64,000 nt of DNA from Streptomyces sp. NBC_00557 (GCF_036345995.1 NZ_CP107796.1:3224001-3288000); one strand, 5' to 3'; shown: positions 36,873-45,675, counted from the first letter of the stretch. A program made the numbers and translations. Notes: a model not told the origin generated them from the letters alone.

Positions 36873-37346
36873 ATGATTCCTGCGAACTGGGCGTTCTTCA
36901 CCACCGTCGAACCCGAGCTGGCCGCGTTCGTCGAGCAGCGCTTCCGCGCGTTCCGCCACCACGTCCTCGCCACCCTCCGCAAGGACGGCTCGCCGCGCAC
37001 CAGTGGCCTGGAGGCCGACTTCCGCGACGGCGAGCTGTGGCTGGGCATGATGGCGGACTCGCTCAAGGCCCTCGACCTGCGCCGCGATCCGCGCTTCGCG
37101 CTGCAGGCGAACCCGGGCGAGGGCACGGACATGGGCGGCGGTGACGTACGGATCGCGGGGCGGGCGCTCGAGGTCGAGGGCGAGCGGAAGTCCGGTTATG
37201 CGAAAGAGGTGGAACCGCCGGAGCCGTTCCACCTCTTCCGTGCCGAGCTGACGGAGGTCGTGCGGACCCGCGTCGAGAACGACCGGTATCTGGTCGTCCA
37301 GGTCTGGACGCCCGGCGAGCCCCTGCGCACGATCAGGCGCACCTGA
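36873..37346 (+). CDS. pyridoxamine 5'-phosphate oxidase-like (split beta-barrel) protein
   Basis: A 157-residue protein of the small FMN/F420-binding split-barrel group: FRHHVLATLRKDGSPRTSGL followed by ELWLGMMADSLKALDLRRDP and RFALQANPG is the usual pattern of the PNPOx-like superfamily. Cofactor and substrate are not determined by the sequence; F420 is common in actinobacteria. No ribosome site precedes the ATG at 36873; GACACT six bases upstream may serve as a -10 of a leaderless message. Confidence 0.82.
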   Translation: MIPANWAFFTTVEPELAAFVEQRFRAFRHHVLATLRKDGSPRTSGLEADFRDGELWLGMMADSLKALDLRRDPRFALQANPGEGTDMGGGDVRIAGRALEVEGERKSGYAKEVEPPEPFHLFRAELTEVVRTRVENDRYLVVQVWTPGEPLRTIRRT

Positions 37347-37363
37347 TCACACGCGCCCGGGGC

Positions 37364-38944
37364 CTACTCCCACTCGATGGTCCCCGGCGGCTTGGAGGTC
37401 ACGTCGAGGACGACGCGGTTGACGTCGCGGACCTCGTTGGTGATCCGGGTCGAGATGCGGGCCAGGACGTCGTACGGCAGCCGGGACCAGTCGGCGGTCA
37501 TGGCGTCCTCGGAGGACACCGGGCGCAGCACGATCGGGTGGCCGTAGGTGCGGCCGTCGCCCTGGACGCCGACCGAGCGGACGTCGGCGAGCAGGACCAC
37601 CGGGCACTGCCAGATGTCCCGGTCGAGGCCGGCCGCGGTCAGCTCCTCGCGGGCGATCGCGTCGGCCTCCCGCAGGAGGTCCAGGCGCTCCTTGGTGACC
37701 TCGCCGACGATGCGGATACCGAGGCCCGGGCCCGGGAACGGCTGGCGCTGGACGATCTCCTCCGGCAGGCCCAGTTCCTGGCCGACCATCCGGACCTCGT
37801 CCTTGAACAGCTTGCGCAGCGGCTCGATCAGCTTGAACTCGAGGTCCTCGGGCAGGCCGCCGACGTTGTGGTGCGACTTGATGTTGGCGGTGCCGGTGCC
37901 GCCGCCGGACTCGACCACGTCCGGGTAGAGGGTGCCCTGGACCAGGAACTCCACGGCCGGGCCCTCGTCGGCGATGATGTCCGCCTGCGCCTGCTCGAAG
38001 ACGCGGATGAACTCACGGCCGATGATCTTGCGCTTCTCCTCGGGGTCCGAGACGCCCTTGAGGGCGGTCAGGAAGCGCTCCTCGGCGTCCACGACGACCA
38101 GCTTGACGCCGGTCGCGGCCACGAAGTCCTTCTCGACCTGCTCGGTCTCGCCCTTGCGCATCAGGCCGTGGTCGACGTACACGCAGGTCAGCTGGTCGCC
38201 GATGGCGCGCGCGACGAGCGCGGCGGCCACGGCGGAGTCGACGCCGCCGGACAGGCCGCAGATGGCGCGCTTGTCGCCGACCTGCGCGCGGATGGCCTCG
38301 ACCTGCTCCTCGATCACGTTGCCCGTGGTCCAGGTCGGCTTCAGGCCCGCGCCGCGGTACAGGAAGTGCTCCAGCACCTGCTGGCCGTGCGTGGAGTGCA
38401 TGACCTCGGGGTGGTACTGGACGCCGTACAGCTTCTTCTCGTCGTTCTCGAAGGCGGCGACCGGGACGACGTCCGTGGACGCGGTGACGGTGAAGCCCTC
38501 GGGGGCGGCGGAGCAGGCGTCGCCGTGCGACATCCACACGTGCTGCTCGGCCGGGGTGCCCTCGAAGAGGGTGGAGGACGTCTTGGAGACGTGCAGGTCG
38601 GTACGGCCGTACTCGCGGGCGCCGGTGTTGTCGACCGTGCCGCCGAGGGCCTGGGCCATCAGCTGGAAGCCGTAGCACATGCCGAAGACGGGGACGCCGG
38701 CCTCGAAGATCTCGCGGTCGAGGCGGGGAGCGCCCTCCTCGTACACGGACGAGGGGCCGCCGGAGAGGATGATCGCCGCGGGCTTCTTGGCGAGCATCTC
38801 CTTCACCAGCATGGTGCTCGGCACGATCTCGCTGTAGACCCGCGCCTCGCGGACGCGACGGGCGATGAGCTGGGCGTACTGCGCGCCGAAGTCGACGACC
38901 AGGACGGTGTCCGGGGTGGCGGCAGTGGGAGTCGCTGATGACAC
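37364..38944 (-). CDS. guaA: GMP synthase (glutamine-hydrolysing)
   Basis: A 526-residue enzyme that aminates XMP to GMP. The class I glutamine amidotransferase domain has the nucleophile Cys in [11 protein letters not shown] and the His/Glu pair in YGVQYHPEV. The ATP pyrophosphatase domain has the P-loop [15 protein letters not shown], and the dimerisation domain ends with the conserved PPGTIEWE. The start is GTG at 38944 with AGAAGG six bases upstream. guaB and guaB3 of the same branch lie 20 kb away in this window. Confidence 0.97.
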   Translation of the reverse strand: MSSATPTAATPDTVLVVDFGAQYAQLIARRVREARVYSEIVPSTMLVKEMLAKKPAAIILSGGPSSVYEEGAPRLDREIFEAGVPVFGMCYGFQLMAQALGGTVDNTGAREYGRTDLHVSKTSSTLFEGTPAEQHVWMSHGDACSAAPEGFTVTASTDVVPVAAFENDEKKLYGVQYHPEVMHSTHGQQVLEHFLYRGAGLKPTWTTGNVIEEQVEAIRAQVGDKRAICGLSGGVDSAVAAALVARAIGDQLTCVYVDHGLMRKGETEQVEKDFVAATGVKLVVVDAEERFLTALKGVSDPEEKRKIIGREFIRVFEQAQADIIADEGPAVEFLVQGTLYPDVVESGGGTGTANIKSHHNVGGLPEDLEFKLIEPLRKLFKDEVRMVGQELGLPEEIVQRQPFPGPGLGIRIVGEVTKERLDLLREADAIAREELTAAGLDRDIWQCPVVLLADVRSVGVQGDGRTYGHPIVLRPVSSEDAMTADWSRLPYDVLARISTRITNEVRDVNRVVLDVTSKPPGTIEWE

Positions 38945-39052
38945 GGGGTGCCTTCTGGTGGTCGGGCGGGGGTCTGTGCTAACGAGTTTAGCGGGGCGGC
39001 CGGGGAAGCCTTTCCCTGGACTTCGACGCGCACCAGGACGCCGGGATATACG

Positions 39053-39202
39053 ACACCGGCCGGGACGCCGGACCCCGGTGCCGGGCCATGACGCCGGGAC
39101 TACGCCACCGGCCCGGACGCCGGACCTCGGCGCCGAGGGCCCGCACGTCGGGCTTGGGCACAGGCCCGGCCTTCGGACTCGCGCACCGGCCCGGACGCCG
39201 GA
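39053..39202. repeat. three copies of CACCGGCCCGGACGCCGGA upstream of guaA
   Basis: Copies start near 39053, 39105 and 39183, with other GACGCCGG fragments between. They lie in the 285 bases between the guaA start and the chorismate mutase leader. Confidence 0.6.
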
Positions 39203-39243
39203 CGACGGCACAGGCCCGGGCGTCGCCGTGGCATACTTTGCCC

Positions 39244-39315
39244 ATGCTTCAGCACACGACCTTCGTCTTTACCTATGGCAACCGGCCCGCCGGCTGCCAT
39301 GGTCGTGCTGCTTGA
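39244..39315 (+). CDS. putative leader peptide of the chorismate mutase attenuator
   Basis: A 23-codon frame starting with ATG. Its seventh to eleventh codons encode F-V-F-T-Y (within TTFVFTY), that is two Phe and one Tyr, the end products of the chorismate mutase branch. CATACT at 39232-39237 ends six bases before the ATG, so it may be leaderless. A hairpin within the frame (39275-39300, ATGGCA-CCGG with CCGG-TGCCAT) starts at the Tyr codon, and a strong terminator follows. This layout is that of amino-acid attenuators, but no experimental support is known to me. Confidence 0.65.
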   Translation: MLQHTTFVFTYGNRPAGCHGRAA

Positions 39316-39337
39316 GCGAACAGCCAAGCGACTTCCC

Positions 39338-39370
39338 AGGCGCCCCGGGCCGACAAGGCCCGGGGCGCCT
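39338..39370 (+). terminator. attenuator terminator upstream of chorismate mutase
   Basis: AGGCGCCCCGGGCC (39338-39351) and GGCCCGGGGCGCCT (39357-39370) make a perfect 14-bp stem with a GACAA loop, followed by GTCGTTT. It lies 23 bases after the leader peptide stop and 59 bases before the chorismate mutase ATG. CGGCCCG in the leader (39283-39289) could pair with its left arm as an antiterminator. Confidence 0.75.
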
Positions 39371-39429
39371 GTCGTTTCCGGGTCCTGCCGTTCCGGGGCG
39401 TCACCGCCACCTTCACCAGGAGCCCCGAC

Positions 39430-39705
39430 ATGACCACCACGACCCCGGAAGAGACCGCTACTCCGGAGCAGACCATCGCCGGCGCCCGTGAGCGCATCGA
39501 CGTGCTCGACGACCGGATCATCGGTCTCATCCAGGAGCGGATGGCCGTCTCCGCCGTCGTCCAGCAGACCCGCATCGCCGCCGGCGGACGCCGGGTGAAC
39601 CTCTCCCGCGAGATGGAGATCCTCGGCCGCTACCGGGAGGCCCTGGGCAAGCCGGGCACGACCCTCGCCATGACCCTGCTGGAGCTGTGCCGGGGCCGCA
39701 TCTGA
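39430..39705 (+). CDS. chorismate mutase (AroQ type)
   Basis: A 91-residue all-helical enzyme that rearranges chorismate to prephenate for Phe and Tyr synthesis. ARERIDVLDDRIIGLIQERM and the later RYREALGKPG fit the short intracellular AroQ-delta group of actinobacteria, represented by the M. tuberculosis enzyme, which gains activity by binding DAHP synthase. AGGAG precedes the ATG by 7 bases. A leader peptide and terminator upstream suggest control by Phe/Tyr supply. It stands alone, followed by a long structured non-coding region. Confidence 0.93.
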   Translation: MTTTTPEETATPEQTIAGARERIDVLDDRIIGLIQERMAVSAVVQQTRIAAGGRRVNLSREMEILGRYREALGKPGTTLAMTLLELCRGRI

Positions 39706-40174
39706 GCCGGATCGCAGCTGTATCCGACCCGCATCCAGGCTCCGGGTCGCACCCGAGTTCGAGCGCCGCCTCACCCGTACGGCGCGTGACCGGCCGCCGC
39801 GGCGCTTCGTTGAGCGGGGTGTCCGTGCCAGCCAGGGGCGGGCCCGACAGATCCACGCGTGGCTCGCTGGAGCGATGAGGCGTACGGGTCGTGCCGTACG
39901 CCGTGGGACCTCGCTCCAGGGGAGTGACCGGACGGCAGGGGACAGCAGCCCGGTCACCCAGAGAACGGCCGGCTCCGGGGACGCCCGGGGCCGGCCGGCG
40001 GAAAACCGCACAGACGCACCAGTACCGGGGCACCGCCGGGTCCCCGCGACGGCCACGGCACTGCTGCACCGTCCGCCCGCCTCCCCGGGGGCGGGACCAA
40101 TGAACCAGCGGCGCATCCCCCCGGCGCCGCCCCCGAGGCACCGGCGCTGCCCTGACGCCGGTGCTGACCATCAG
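39706..40174 (+). other. structured non-coding region after chorismate mutase
   Basis: No credible gene in this stretch, but several strong hairpins: a two-part stem at 39868-39918 (TGGAGCGA/TCGCTCCA outside, GGCGTACGG/CCGTACGCC inside), a 13-bp stem with one G-U pair at 39968-39997, and GCACCGGCG/CGCCGGTGC at 40138-40164. It ends at the terminator at 40175. It could be a long 3' leader, or encode a small RNA. Confidence 0.5.
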
Positions 40175-40210
40175 AAGGGCCCCGCGGTCTCTCCGTCCCG
40201 CGGGGCCCTT
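40175..40210. terminator. perfect 13-bp terminator hairpin
   Basis: AAGGGCCCCGCGG (40175-40187) with CCGCGGGGCCCTT (40198-40210), 10-base loop. It ends whatever is transcribed from the plus strand through the preceding non-coding region. Confidence 0.8.
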
Positions 40211-40383
40211 CGTCATGCCGCGGCCCTCCGGTGCGGTGACGGCCGCCTCGCGTGCCTGTGACTCACGCCACACGAATATTCCGTGTGCTGGGGCAACCCT
40301 TCGCGGCCCTCGCTGATCAAACCTGCCGAATCAACAATTCGGCCGGATCTCGAGTGAGACCGGACCGGATCGACAGACCGGCA

Positions 40384-40421
40384 AGAGGGACCTGCCTTCG
40401 GAGGGGGAGGCAGGTCCCTCT
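40384..40421 (-). terminator. terminator of the GMC oxidoreductase gene
   Basis: AGAGGGACCTGCCT (40384-40397) pairs with AGGCAGGTCCCTCT (40408-40421), a perfect 14-bp stem starting 19 bases after the stop codon. Confidence 0.85.
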
Positions 40422-40439
40422 GCCTCTTCTGCACACTCG

Positions 40440-42260
40440 TCACTTCTTCGCTTCTTCGCTCTTCGGCGGTACGGCCGGCATCCCCAGGAACGGCAGCCGG
40501 AGCGCGCCGAACGCCTCCGCCGGAACCGCCGGGGCCTGCGGCTCCACCGGCTTCAGCCGCTCGTACGCCGCGCCCTGCGCGGGCCGCGGGTCCTCCTCCC
40601 CCTTGTTCGGCCAGAAGGACATCGCGCGCTCCGCCTGCGCGGTGATCGTCAGCGACGGGTTCACGCCCAGGTTCGCCGAGACGGCGGCGCCGTCCACGAC
40701 GGAGATGCCGGGGTGGCCGTACAGCCGGTGGTACGGGTCGATCACGCCGGTCTCCGGGGAGTCGCCGATGGGGCAGCCGCCGAGGAAGTGCGCGGTGAGC
40801 GGGGTGCCCATCAGCTCGCCGATGTTGCTGCCGGCGAAGCCGTTGATCTCGGCGGCGAGCGCGGAGGCGGCCTCGGTCGCGGCCTTGATCTGCTTGGGGT
40901 TGGGGGCGCCGTGGCCCTGGCGGGCGGTCAGCAGGCCCTTGCCGACGCCGTCCGGCTTCAGGTACGTCGTCAGGGAGTTGTCCAGCGACTGCATGACCAG
41001 GCCGATGATGGTCCGCTCGGACCAGCGCCGGTTGGACAGGGAGCGCAGGACCAGCAGCGGGTGCCGGGCCGCGTTCGCCAGCCAGGCCAGCGCGCGGGAG
41101 GAGCCCTCGGCGTAGGGCACCTGGAGGATCGACAGACCGCCCATGGAGTTCGAGCCCTTGCCGTAGCGGACCGGCTCGATGTGGGTGTTCTCGTCGGGGT
41201 GGATGGACGACGTGATCGCGACGCCGCGCGTGAAGTCGGCCCTCGGCTCGCCGGTCGCCTTGCGGTAGCGGCGGTTGTCGGTCTGCGCGCCGACCAGCGC
41301 CTCGGAGTTGGTGCGGGTCAGGTCGCCGAGCCGCGGGGAGAGGTACGGCAGCTGGCCGCCCGCCTTCATCCGGTGCAGCAGGGTCTGCGTGCCGTAGGTG
41401 CCCGCCGCGAGGACCACCCGGCGCGCGGTGAAGAGCCGGCCCTCGCCCTTCTTCCTCCGGTCCGTCGGCAGGGTCGCCACGGCGTACCCGCCCCGCGAGT
41501 CGTCCGTGACGGACACCACCGTCGTCATGGGGTGGACCACCGCGCCCGCCTTCTCGGCGAGGTGGAGGTAGTTCTCGTTCAGGGTGTTCTTCGCGCCGTG
41601 CCGGCAGCCGGTCATGCACTCGCCGCACTCGATACAGGCGTTGCGGGCCGGGCCCGCGCCGCCGAAGTACGGGTCGTTCACCTGCTCGCCGGGCCGGGCC
41701 TTCGTCTTGCCGTCCGCGTCCTTGCCGTCGCCGAAGAAGACGCCGACCGGGGCGAGATGGAAGGTGTCGCCGACGCCCATCCGCTCGGCCGCCGCCTTCA
41801 GGTGCACGTCGGAGGGCGTCATCGTCGGGTTGATCCGTACGCCGAGCATGCGCTGGGCCTGGTCGTAGTACGGCTTCAGCTCCTCCTGCCAGTCGGTGAT
41901 GTCCCGCCACTGGGGGTCGTCGAAGAAGGCCTTCGGCGGGACGTAGAGGGTGTTGGCGTAGTTGAGCGAGCCGCCGCCGACGCCCGCGCCGGCCAGCACC
42001 ATCACGTTGCCCAGCAGATGGATGCGCTGGATGCCGAACATGCCGAGCTTCGGGGCCCACAGGTAGTTCTTCAGGTCCCACGAGTTCTTCGGCAGGGAGT
42101 CGCGGGTGAAACGGCGGCCCGCTTCGAGCACGCCGACCCGGTATCCCTTCTCGGTCAGGCGCAGGGCGGACACCGAACCGCCGAACCCCGAACCGACCAC
42201 GATGACGTCGTAGTCGTACCCGTCCTCGTCCCGGGTCTGGACAGACTTCTCCTGCGACAC
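40440..42260 (-). CDS. GMC-family oxidoreductase, ChoD-like
   Basis: A 606-residue flavoprotein. FAD binds at GSGFGG (23-28), and the substrate domain and C-terminal GMC signature (GCPIGDSPETGVIDPYHRLY, HPGISVVDGAAVSANLGVNP) are present. It resembles mycobacterial ChoD (putative cholesterol oxidase), and ChoD also sits near guaB2/guaB3 in M. tuberculosis. An unusual four-cysteine motif, Cys209-x2-Cys212-x2-Cys215-x3-Cys219 (CIECGECMTGC), has ferredoxin spacing. The GTG at 42260 has GAGGAG five bases upstream and was preferred over an ATG 11 codons earlier. Activity on sterols is not proven by sequence. It follows the semialdehyde dehydrogenase gene on the same strand. Confidence 0.85.
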   Translation of the reverse strand: MSQEKSVQTRDEDGYDYDVIVVGSGFGGSVSALRLTEKGYRVGVLEAGRRFTRDSLPKNSWDLKNYLWAPKLGMFGIQRIHLLGNVMVLAGAGVGGGSLNYANTLYVPPKAFFDDPQWRDITDWQEELKPYYDQAQRMLGVRINPTMTPSDVHLKAAAERMGVGDTFHLAPVGVFFGDGKDADGKTKARPGEQVNDPYFGGAGPARNACIECGECMTGCRHGAKNTLNENYLHLAEKAGAVVHPMTTVVSVTDDSRGGYAVATLPTDRRKKGEGRLFTARRVVLAAGTYGTQTLLHRMKAGGQLPYLSPRLGDLTRTNSEALVGAQTDNRRYRKATGEPRADFTRGVAITSSIHPDENTHIEPVRYGKGSNSMGGLSILQVPYAEGSSRALAWLANAARHPLLVLRSLSNRRWSERTIIGLVMQSLDNSLTTYLKPDGVGKGLLTARQGHGAPNPKQIKAATEAASALAAEINGFAGSNIGELMGTPLTAHFLGGCPIGDSPETGVIDPYHRLYGHPGISVVDGAAVSANLGVNPSLTITAQAERAMSFWPNKGEEDPRPAQGAAYERLKPVEPQAPAVPAEAFGALRLPFLGMPAVPPKSEEAKK

Positions 42261-42327
42261 GTGCTCTCCTCGTTGAGAACGGGGGTTTTCCAAAGGGGGG
42301 TTGGCGGACAGGGGACTTCCGGCGGAA

Positions 42328-42363
42328 GCCGGCCTCCCAGCGGATGCCGGCCTCCCAGCGGAT
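42328..42363. repeat. two tandem copies of an 18-bp unit
   Basis: GCCGGCCTCCCAGCGGAT occurs at 42328-42345 and again at 42346-42363, in the 142-base gap between the dehydrogenase and GMC genes. Confidence 0.7.
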
Positions 42364-42402
42364 GCGGAACCCGGACTTCCGGGGGATGCGGAGCCGGGGC
42401 CT

Positions 42403-44016
42403 CTAGCGGAAGCGGAACGCCTTCATCAGCCGCAGACTCGTGCTCATGAACCGGGCGTAGCCCTCGTCCGTCATGCCCAGGGAGGGCGCCATCGGCAGCA
42501 GCCGCTGCTGGGCCACCGTCTGAGCCTCCGTGTACTTGAGGATGCCCTCGGAGCCGTGGCGGCGGCCGAGGCCGGAGTCCTTCATGCCGCCCATCGGGGA
42601 CTGCACGCTGCCGTAGGCGGGCGCGTAGCCCTCGTTGACGTTGACCGTGCCGGTGCGCAGCCGGGCGGCGATCTCCCGGCCGCGCCGGGCGTTGTTCGTC
42701 CAGACGGAGGCGTTGAGGCCGTACGGCGTGGCGTTGGCGCGCTCGACCGCCTCGTCGTCGCTCTTGAAGCGGTAGACGGAGACGACCGGCCCGAAGGTCT
42801 CCTCCTCGCAGACGGACATGGAGCTGTCGACGCCGTCGAGGATGGTGGGCTCGAAGAAGTACGGGCCGATGTCCGGCCGGGACACCCCGCCCGCGATCAC
42901 CTTCGCCCCCTTGGCGACGGCCTCCTCGACGTGCCGCTGGACGGTCTTCAGCTGGCGCTCGCCGACCAGCGAGCCCATGTCGGCGCCGTAGGCGAGGCAG
43001 TTGCCGAGCCGCATGGCCTTCGTGCGGGCGGCGAAGCGCTCCAGGAAGGCGTCGGCGACCGACTCGTGGACGTAGAGCCGCTCGATGGAGATGCAGAGCT
43101 GTCCGGCGGAGGAGAAGCAGGCGCGTACGGCGCCGGCGGCGGCCTTCTCGATGTCGGCGTCGTCGAGGACGAGCATGGCGTTCTTGCCGCCGAGTTCGAG
43201 GGAGACGCCGACCAGGCGGGCCGCCGCGCCCTGCGCGACCTCGCGTCCTGTGCGGGTGGAGCCGGTGAAGGAGACGTAGTCGGCGTGCTTGACGACCTCG
43301 GGGCCGACGACCGGGCCGTCGCCCAGCACCACCTGGAAGACGCCCTCGGGCAGTCCGGCCTCGATCAGCAGGTCGCGCGCCCACAGCGCGGTCAGGCAGG
43401 TCTCGGTGTCCGGCTTCATCACGACCGCGTTGCCGGCCACGAAAGCGGGCAGTGCGTCACCGACGGACAGCTCCAGCGGGTAGTTCCACGGGGCGATCTG
43501 ACCCACGACGCCGCGCGGGTGACGGATCTCGGTGACCTTCGTGAGCGTGGGGACGGCGCCGGTGTGCCGCTTGGGCCGCAGGTAGGCGGGGGCCTTGCGG
43601 CCGTAGTGGCGGGCCGCGACGGCGACGGCCTGCACCTCCTCGTGGGCGTGCAGCCGGGCCTTGCCGGTCTCCAGCTGGATCAGGTCGAGCACCTCGGCCT
43701 GCCGCTCGAGCACCAGGTCGTGGAAGCGCAGCAGGACGGCGGCCCGCTGCCGTACCGGGGTCTTCTCCCACACGGCCTGGGCGGCGCGGGCGGCCTCGAA
43801 GGCCTTCTGTACGTCGTCGGGGGTGGACTCGGGCAGGTCGGCCAGCTTCTCGCCGGTGAACGGGGTGTGGTTGGCGGTCCGGCCGGAGCCGGTGACGCCC
43901 TTGGTGAGCTGGGCCACCAGTTCCGGGGTGACCACGTCGGCGGCGGTGCGCACGCCTTCGGGCGCGGGCGCGAGCGGGTTGGTGCCGGTGCTGTCCGGGG
44001 CCTGCGTGTCCGTCAT
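42403..44016 (-). CDS. succinate-semialdehyde dehydrogenase (NADP-type)
   Basis: A 537-residue aldehyde dehydrogenase that oxidises succinate semialdehyde to succinate, feeding the TCA cycle (GabD2-like group of actinobacteria). The catalytic Cys308 is in GQLCIS and the general base Glu274 in LELGGKN; the C-terminal part has the family pieces EETFGPVVSVYRF and SPMGGMKDSGLGRRHG. The ATG at 44016 follows the -10 TACCCT by seven bases, so the message is probably leaderless. A 16-bp palindrome lies 75 bases upstream. Substrate choice is inferred from overall similarity. Confidence 0.88.
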   Translation of the reverse strand: MTDTQAPDSTGTNPLAPAPEGVRTAADVVTPELVAQLTKGVTGSGRTANHTPFTGEKLADLPESTPDDVQKAFEAARAAQAVWEKTPVRQRAAVLLRFHDLVLERQAEVLDLIQLETGKARLHAHEEVQAVAVAARHYGRKAPAYLRPKRHTGAVPTLTKVTEIRHPRGVVGQIAPWNYPLELSVGDALPAFVAGNAVVMKPDTETCLTALWARDLLIEAGLPEGVFQVVLGDGPVVGPEVVKHADYVSFTGSTRTGREVAQGAAARLVGVSLELGGKNAMLVLDDADIEKAAAGAVRACFSSAGQLCISIERLYVHESVADAFLERFAARTKAMRLGNCLAYGADMGSLVGERQLKTVQRHVEEAVAKGAKVIAGGVSRPDIGPYFFEPTILDGVDSSMSVCEEETFGPVVSVYRFKSDDEAVERANATPYGLNASVWTNNARRGREIAARLRTGTVNVNEGYAPAYGSVQSPMGGMKDSGLGRRHGSEGILKYTEAQTVAQQRLLPMAPSLGMTDEGYARFMSTSLRLMKAFRFR

Positions 44017-44023
44017 GACGCGC

Positions 44024-44052
44024 AGGGTATGCCGCGTCACCGCCTTTGTGTA
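44024..44052 (-). promoter_or_regulatory. promoter of the semialdehyde dehydrogenase gene
   Basis: On the minus strand TACACA (44047-44052), 17 bases, TACCCT (44024-44029), then seven bases to the ATG: a leaderless start. Confidence 0.5.
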
Positions 44053-44090
44053 CCCGTCGGTAACGGGGATTCACCGACTGCTCACACGCT

Positions 44091-44106
44091 GCCAGTGATC
44101 ACTGGC
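44091..44106. promoter_or_regulatory. perfect 16-bp palindrome upstream of the semialdehyde dehydrogenase gene
   Basis: GCCAGTGATCACTGGC lies 39 bases upstream of the predicted -35, a fitting place for an activator or a TetR-like repressor. It also lies downstream of the kinase gene stop at 44153, so it could be part of a terminator, although no T-run follows. Confidence 0.4.
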
Positions 44107-44152
44107 GGCGAATGTGCTGATCAGGGCGTTGGCGCGGCGACCGGCAGAAGGA

Positions 44153-45385
44153 TCAGTCGAGTCCGGCTTTTCTCGCGAGGAGCATCCCGAGGGTGGTGCG
44201 AGGGCTACGGCGGCGGGGCGCGGGCGACGGGGCGGAGGCCGGCGCGGCCTCCCGCGACCCGTCCGGCCCGGGGCCGGGAGCGGCCACCGCGGGCTGGCCG
44301 GCGGGGGCGGGGGCCGATGGGTGGGCGGGGCCGGGGGCGGGGGCCGACGGGTGGTCGGAACCCGGCTCGGGGGCCAATGAGTGGTCAGGGCCCGTGGCCG
44401 GGGCCGCCCGGAGGCCGGGGGCGGGGGCCGCCGGGTGACCGGAGGCGGGGGCCGCCGGGTGGTCGGGGCCGGGTGCGGGGGCGGGGCCGGGTGCGGGGGC
44501 CGACGAGTGGCTGGGGGCCGGGGCCGATCGGTGGCCGGAGGCGAGAGGTGCCGTGGCGGGCGGAGAGGACGTCGTGGTCGGGGCGGTTCCCGTGGGCATC
44601 GCGTGCGCGGGGTGCGGTACGGCGTCCGCCGGGTCGTCGGGCGTGCCCTCGAGGTACGCCCGCAGTGCCGCCGTCACCTCCTCCGCACCCGGCCGCGCCT
44701 GGGGCTCGTCGGCGTGCAGCCGGTCCAGCAGGGGGCCCAGCGGGCCGGGGTCCGTGTCCGCGAGGGCGGCGCGCAGCAGGGCGCCGAGGGACCACAGGTC
44801 GGAGGCGGGCCCGGCGCCGGGCCCGGCGGCCCGCTCGGGGGCGACGAAACCGGCGGGCGCGTCGTCCGGGTGCCCGTCGCCGGTGCCGAAGTCGGTGACG
44901 ACCACCCGCCCGGTGCCGGACTCCAGCAGCACGTTGGCCGGTTTGACGTCCCGGTGCACGATCCCGACGGCATGGGCGGCGCGCAGCGCGCCGAGGACGG
45001 CGAGCCCGATCCGGGCGGCCTCCGGGGCCGGGAGCGGGCCGCGCCGCAGGACCTCCCGCAGCGACTCCCCCTCCACCAACTCCATGACGATCCAGGGGAC
45101 ATGGCCCTCGGTGACGACGTCGTACACCGTGACGGCGGAGGGGTGGCGCACCCGGGCGGCGGCGCGGGCCTCGCGGTAGAGGCGGTGCGCGATGCGGCGG
45201 CTGTCCTCGTCGTCGGCCGGATCGCCGGGCAGCGACGGCTCCTTGAGGGCGACGTGGACGCCCTCGTGCTGTACGTCGTGGGCCCGCCAGACCGTTCCGG
45301 TGGGACCGGAGCCGAGGCGTCCGGCCAGCCGGTAGCGGCCCCCGATCAGTCGTGCGTCGGGCGGGTGTTCGCCGTCTCCACTCAT
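44153..45385 (-). CDS. Ser/Thr protein kinase, soluble, with Pro/Ala-rich tail
   Basis: A 410-residue kinase, the last of five in a row. P-loop GSGPTG (25-30), Lys48, Glu72, HRD (144-146) and DFG (165-167) are intact. The activation segment is very short (DFGTGDGHPDDAPAGFVAPER) and lacks the usual phospho-threonines, so its activation must differ. After about residue 265 there is only a Pro/Ala/Ser-rich tail with 'HPSAPAPGP' repeats and no membrane helix or outer domain, unlike its neighbours. TACTCA six bases before the ATG suggests a leaderless start. Confidence 0.88.
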   Translation of the reverse strand: MSGDGEHPPDARLIGGRYRLAGRLGSGPTGTVWRAHDVQHEGVHVALKEPSLPGDPADDEDSRRIAHRLYREARAAARVRHPSAVTVYDVVTEGHVPWIVMELVEGESLREVLRRGPLPAPEAARIGLAVLGALRAAHAVGIVHRDVKPANVLLESGTGRVVVTDFGTGDGHPDDAPAGFVAPERAAGPGAGPASDLWSLGALLRAALADTDPGPLGPLLDRLHADEPQARPGAEEVTAALRAYLEGTPDDPADAVPHPAHAMPTGTAPTTTSSPPATAPLASGHRSAPAPSHSSAPAPGPAPAPGPDHPAAPASGHPAAPAPGLRAAPATGPDHSLAPEPGSDHPSAPAPGPAHPSAPAPAGQPAVAAPGPGPDGSREAAPASAPSPAPRRRSPRTTLGMLLARKAGLD

Positions 45386-45675
45386 GTCACATGAGTACCG
45401 TGGGCACCATGCCCTTGTCGAAGGGGGACACGGCCGGCCCGACAAGTCCGGCCGCCGCGGGTCACAGCCTGTCGATGTCCGGGTTCGCGATCGCCGCCCC
45501 GGCCACCTGCCGGCCGCGGGCCGTGACGTCGCGTGTTCGGATAGCCGACGCGGCCCCCTGCCGTGGTGGGTGGCGGTGTCGTCCGGGCGGGTCTTCGCGC
45601 CGCCTGGCATGTCGCTGCCGTACTCGCCGTCGCCGCGGAACTTCTCGTCGTCGTACATCTGGGACCGCGCGGTGT

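Noticed and set aside
39875..40261. 128-codon plus-strand frame after chorismate mutase
   Set aside because: It runs through several strong hairpins and a terminator and has no ribosome site or motif; better seen as non-coding.
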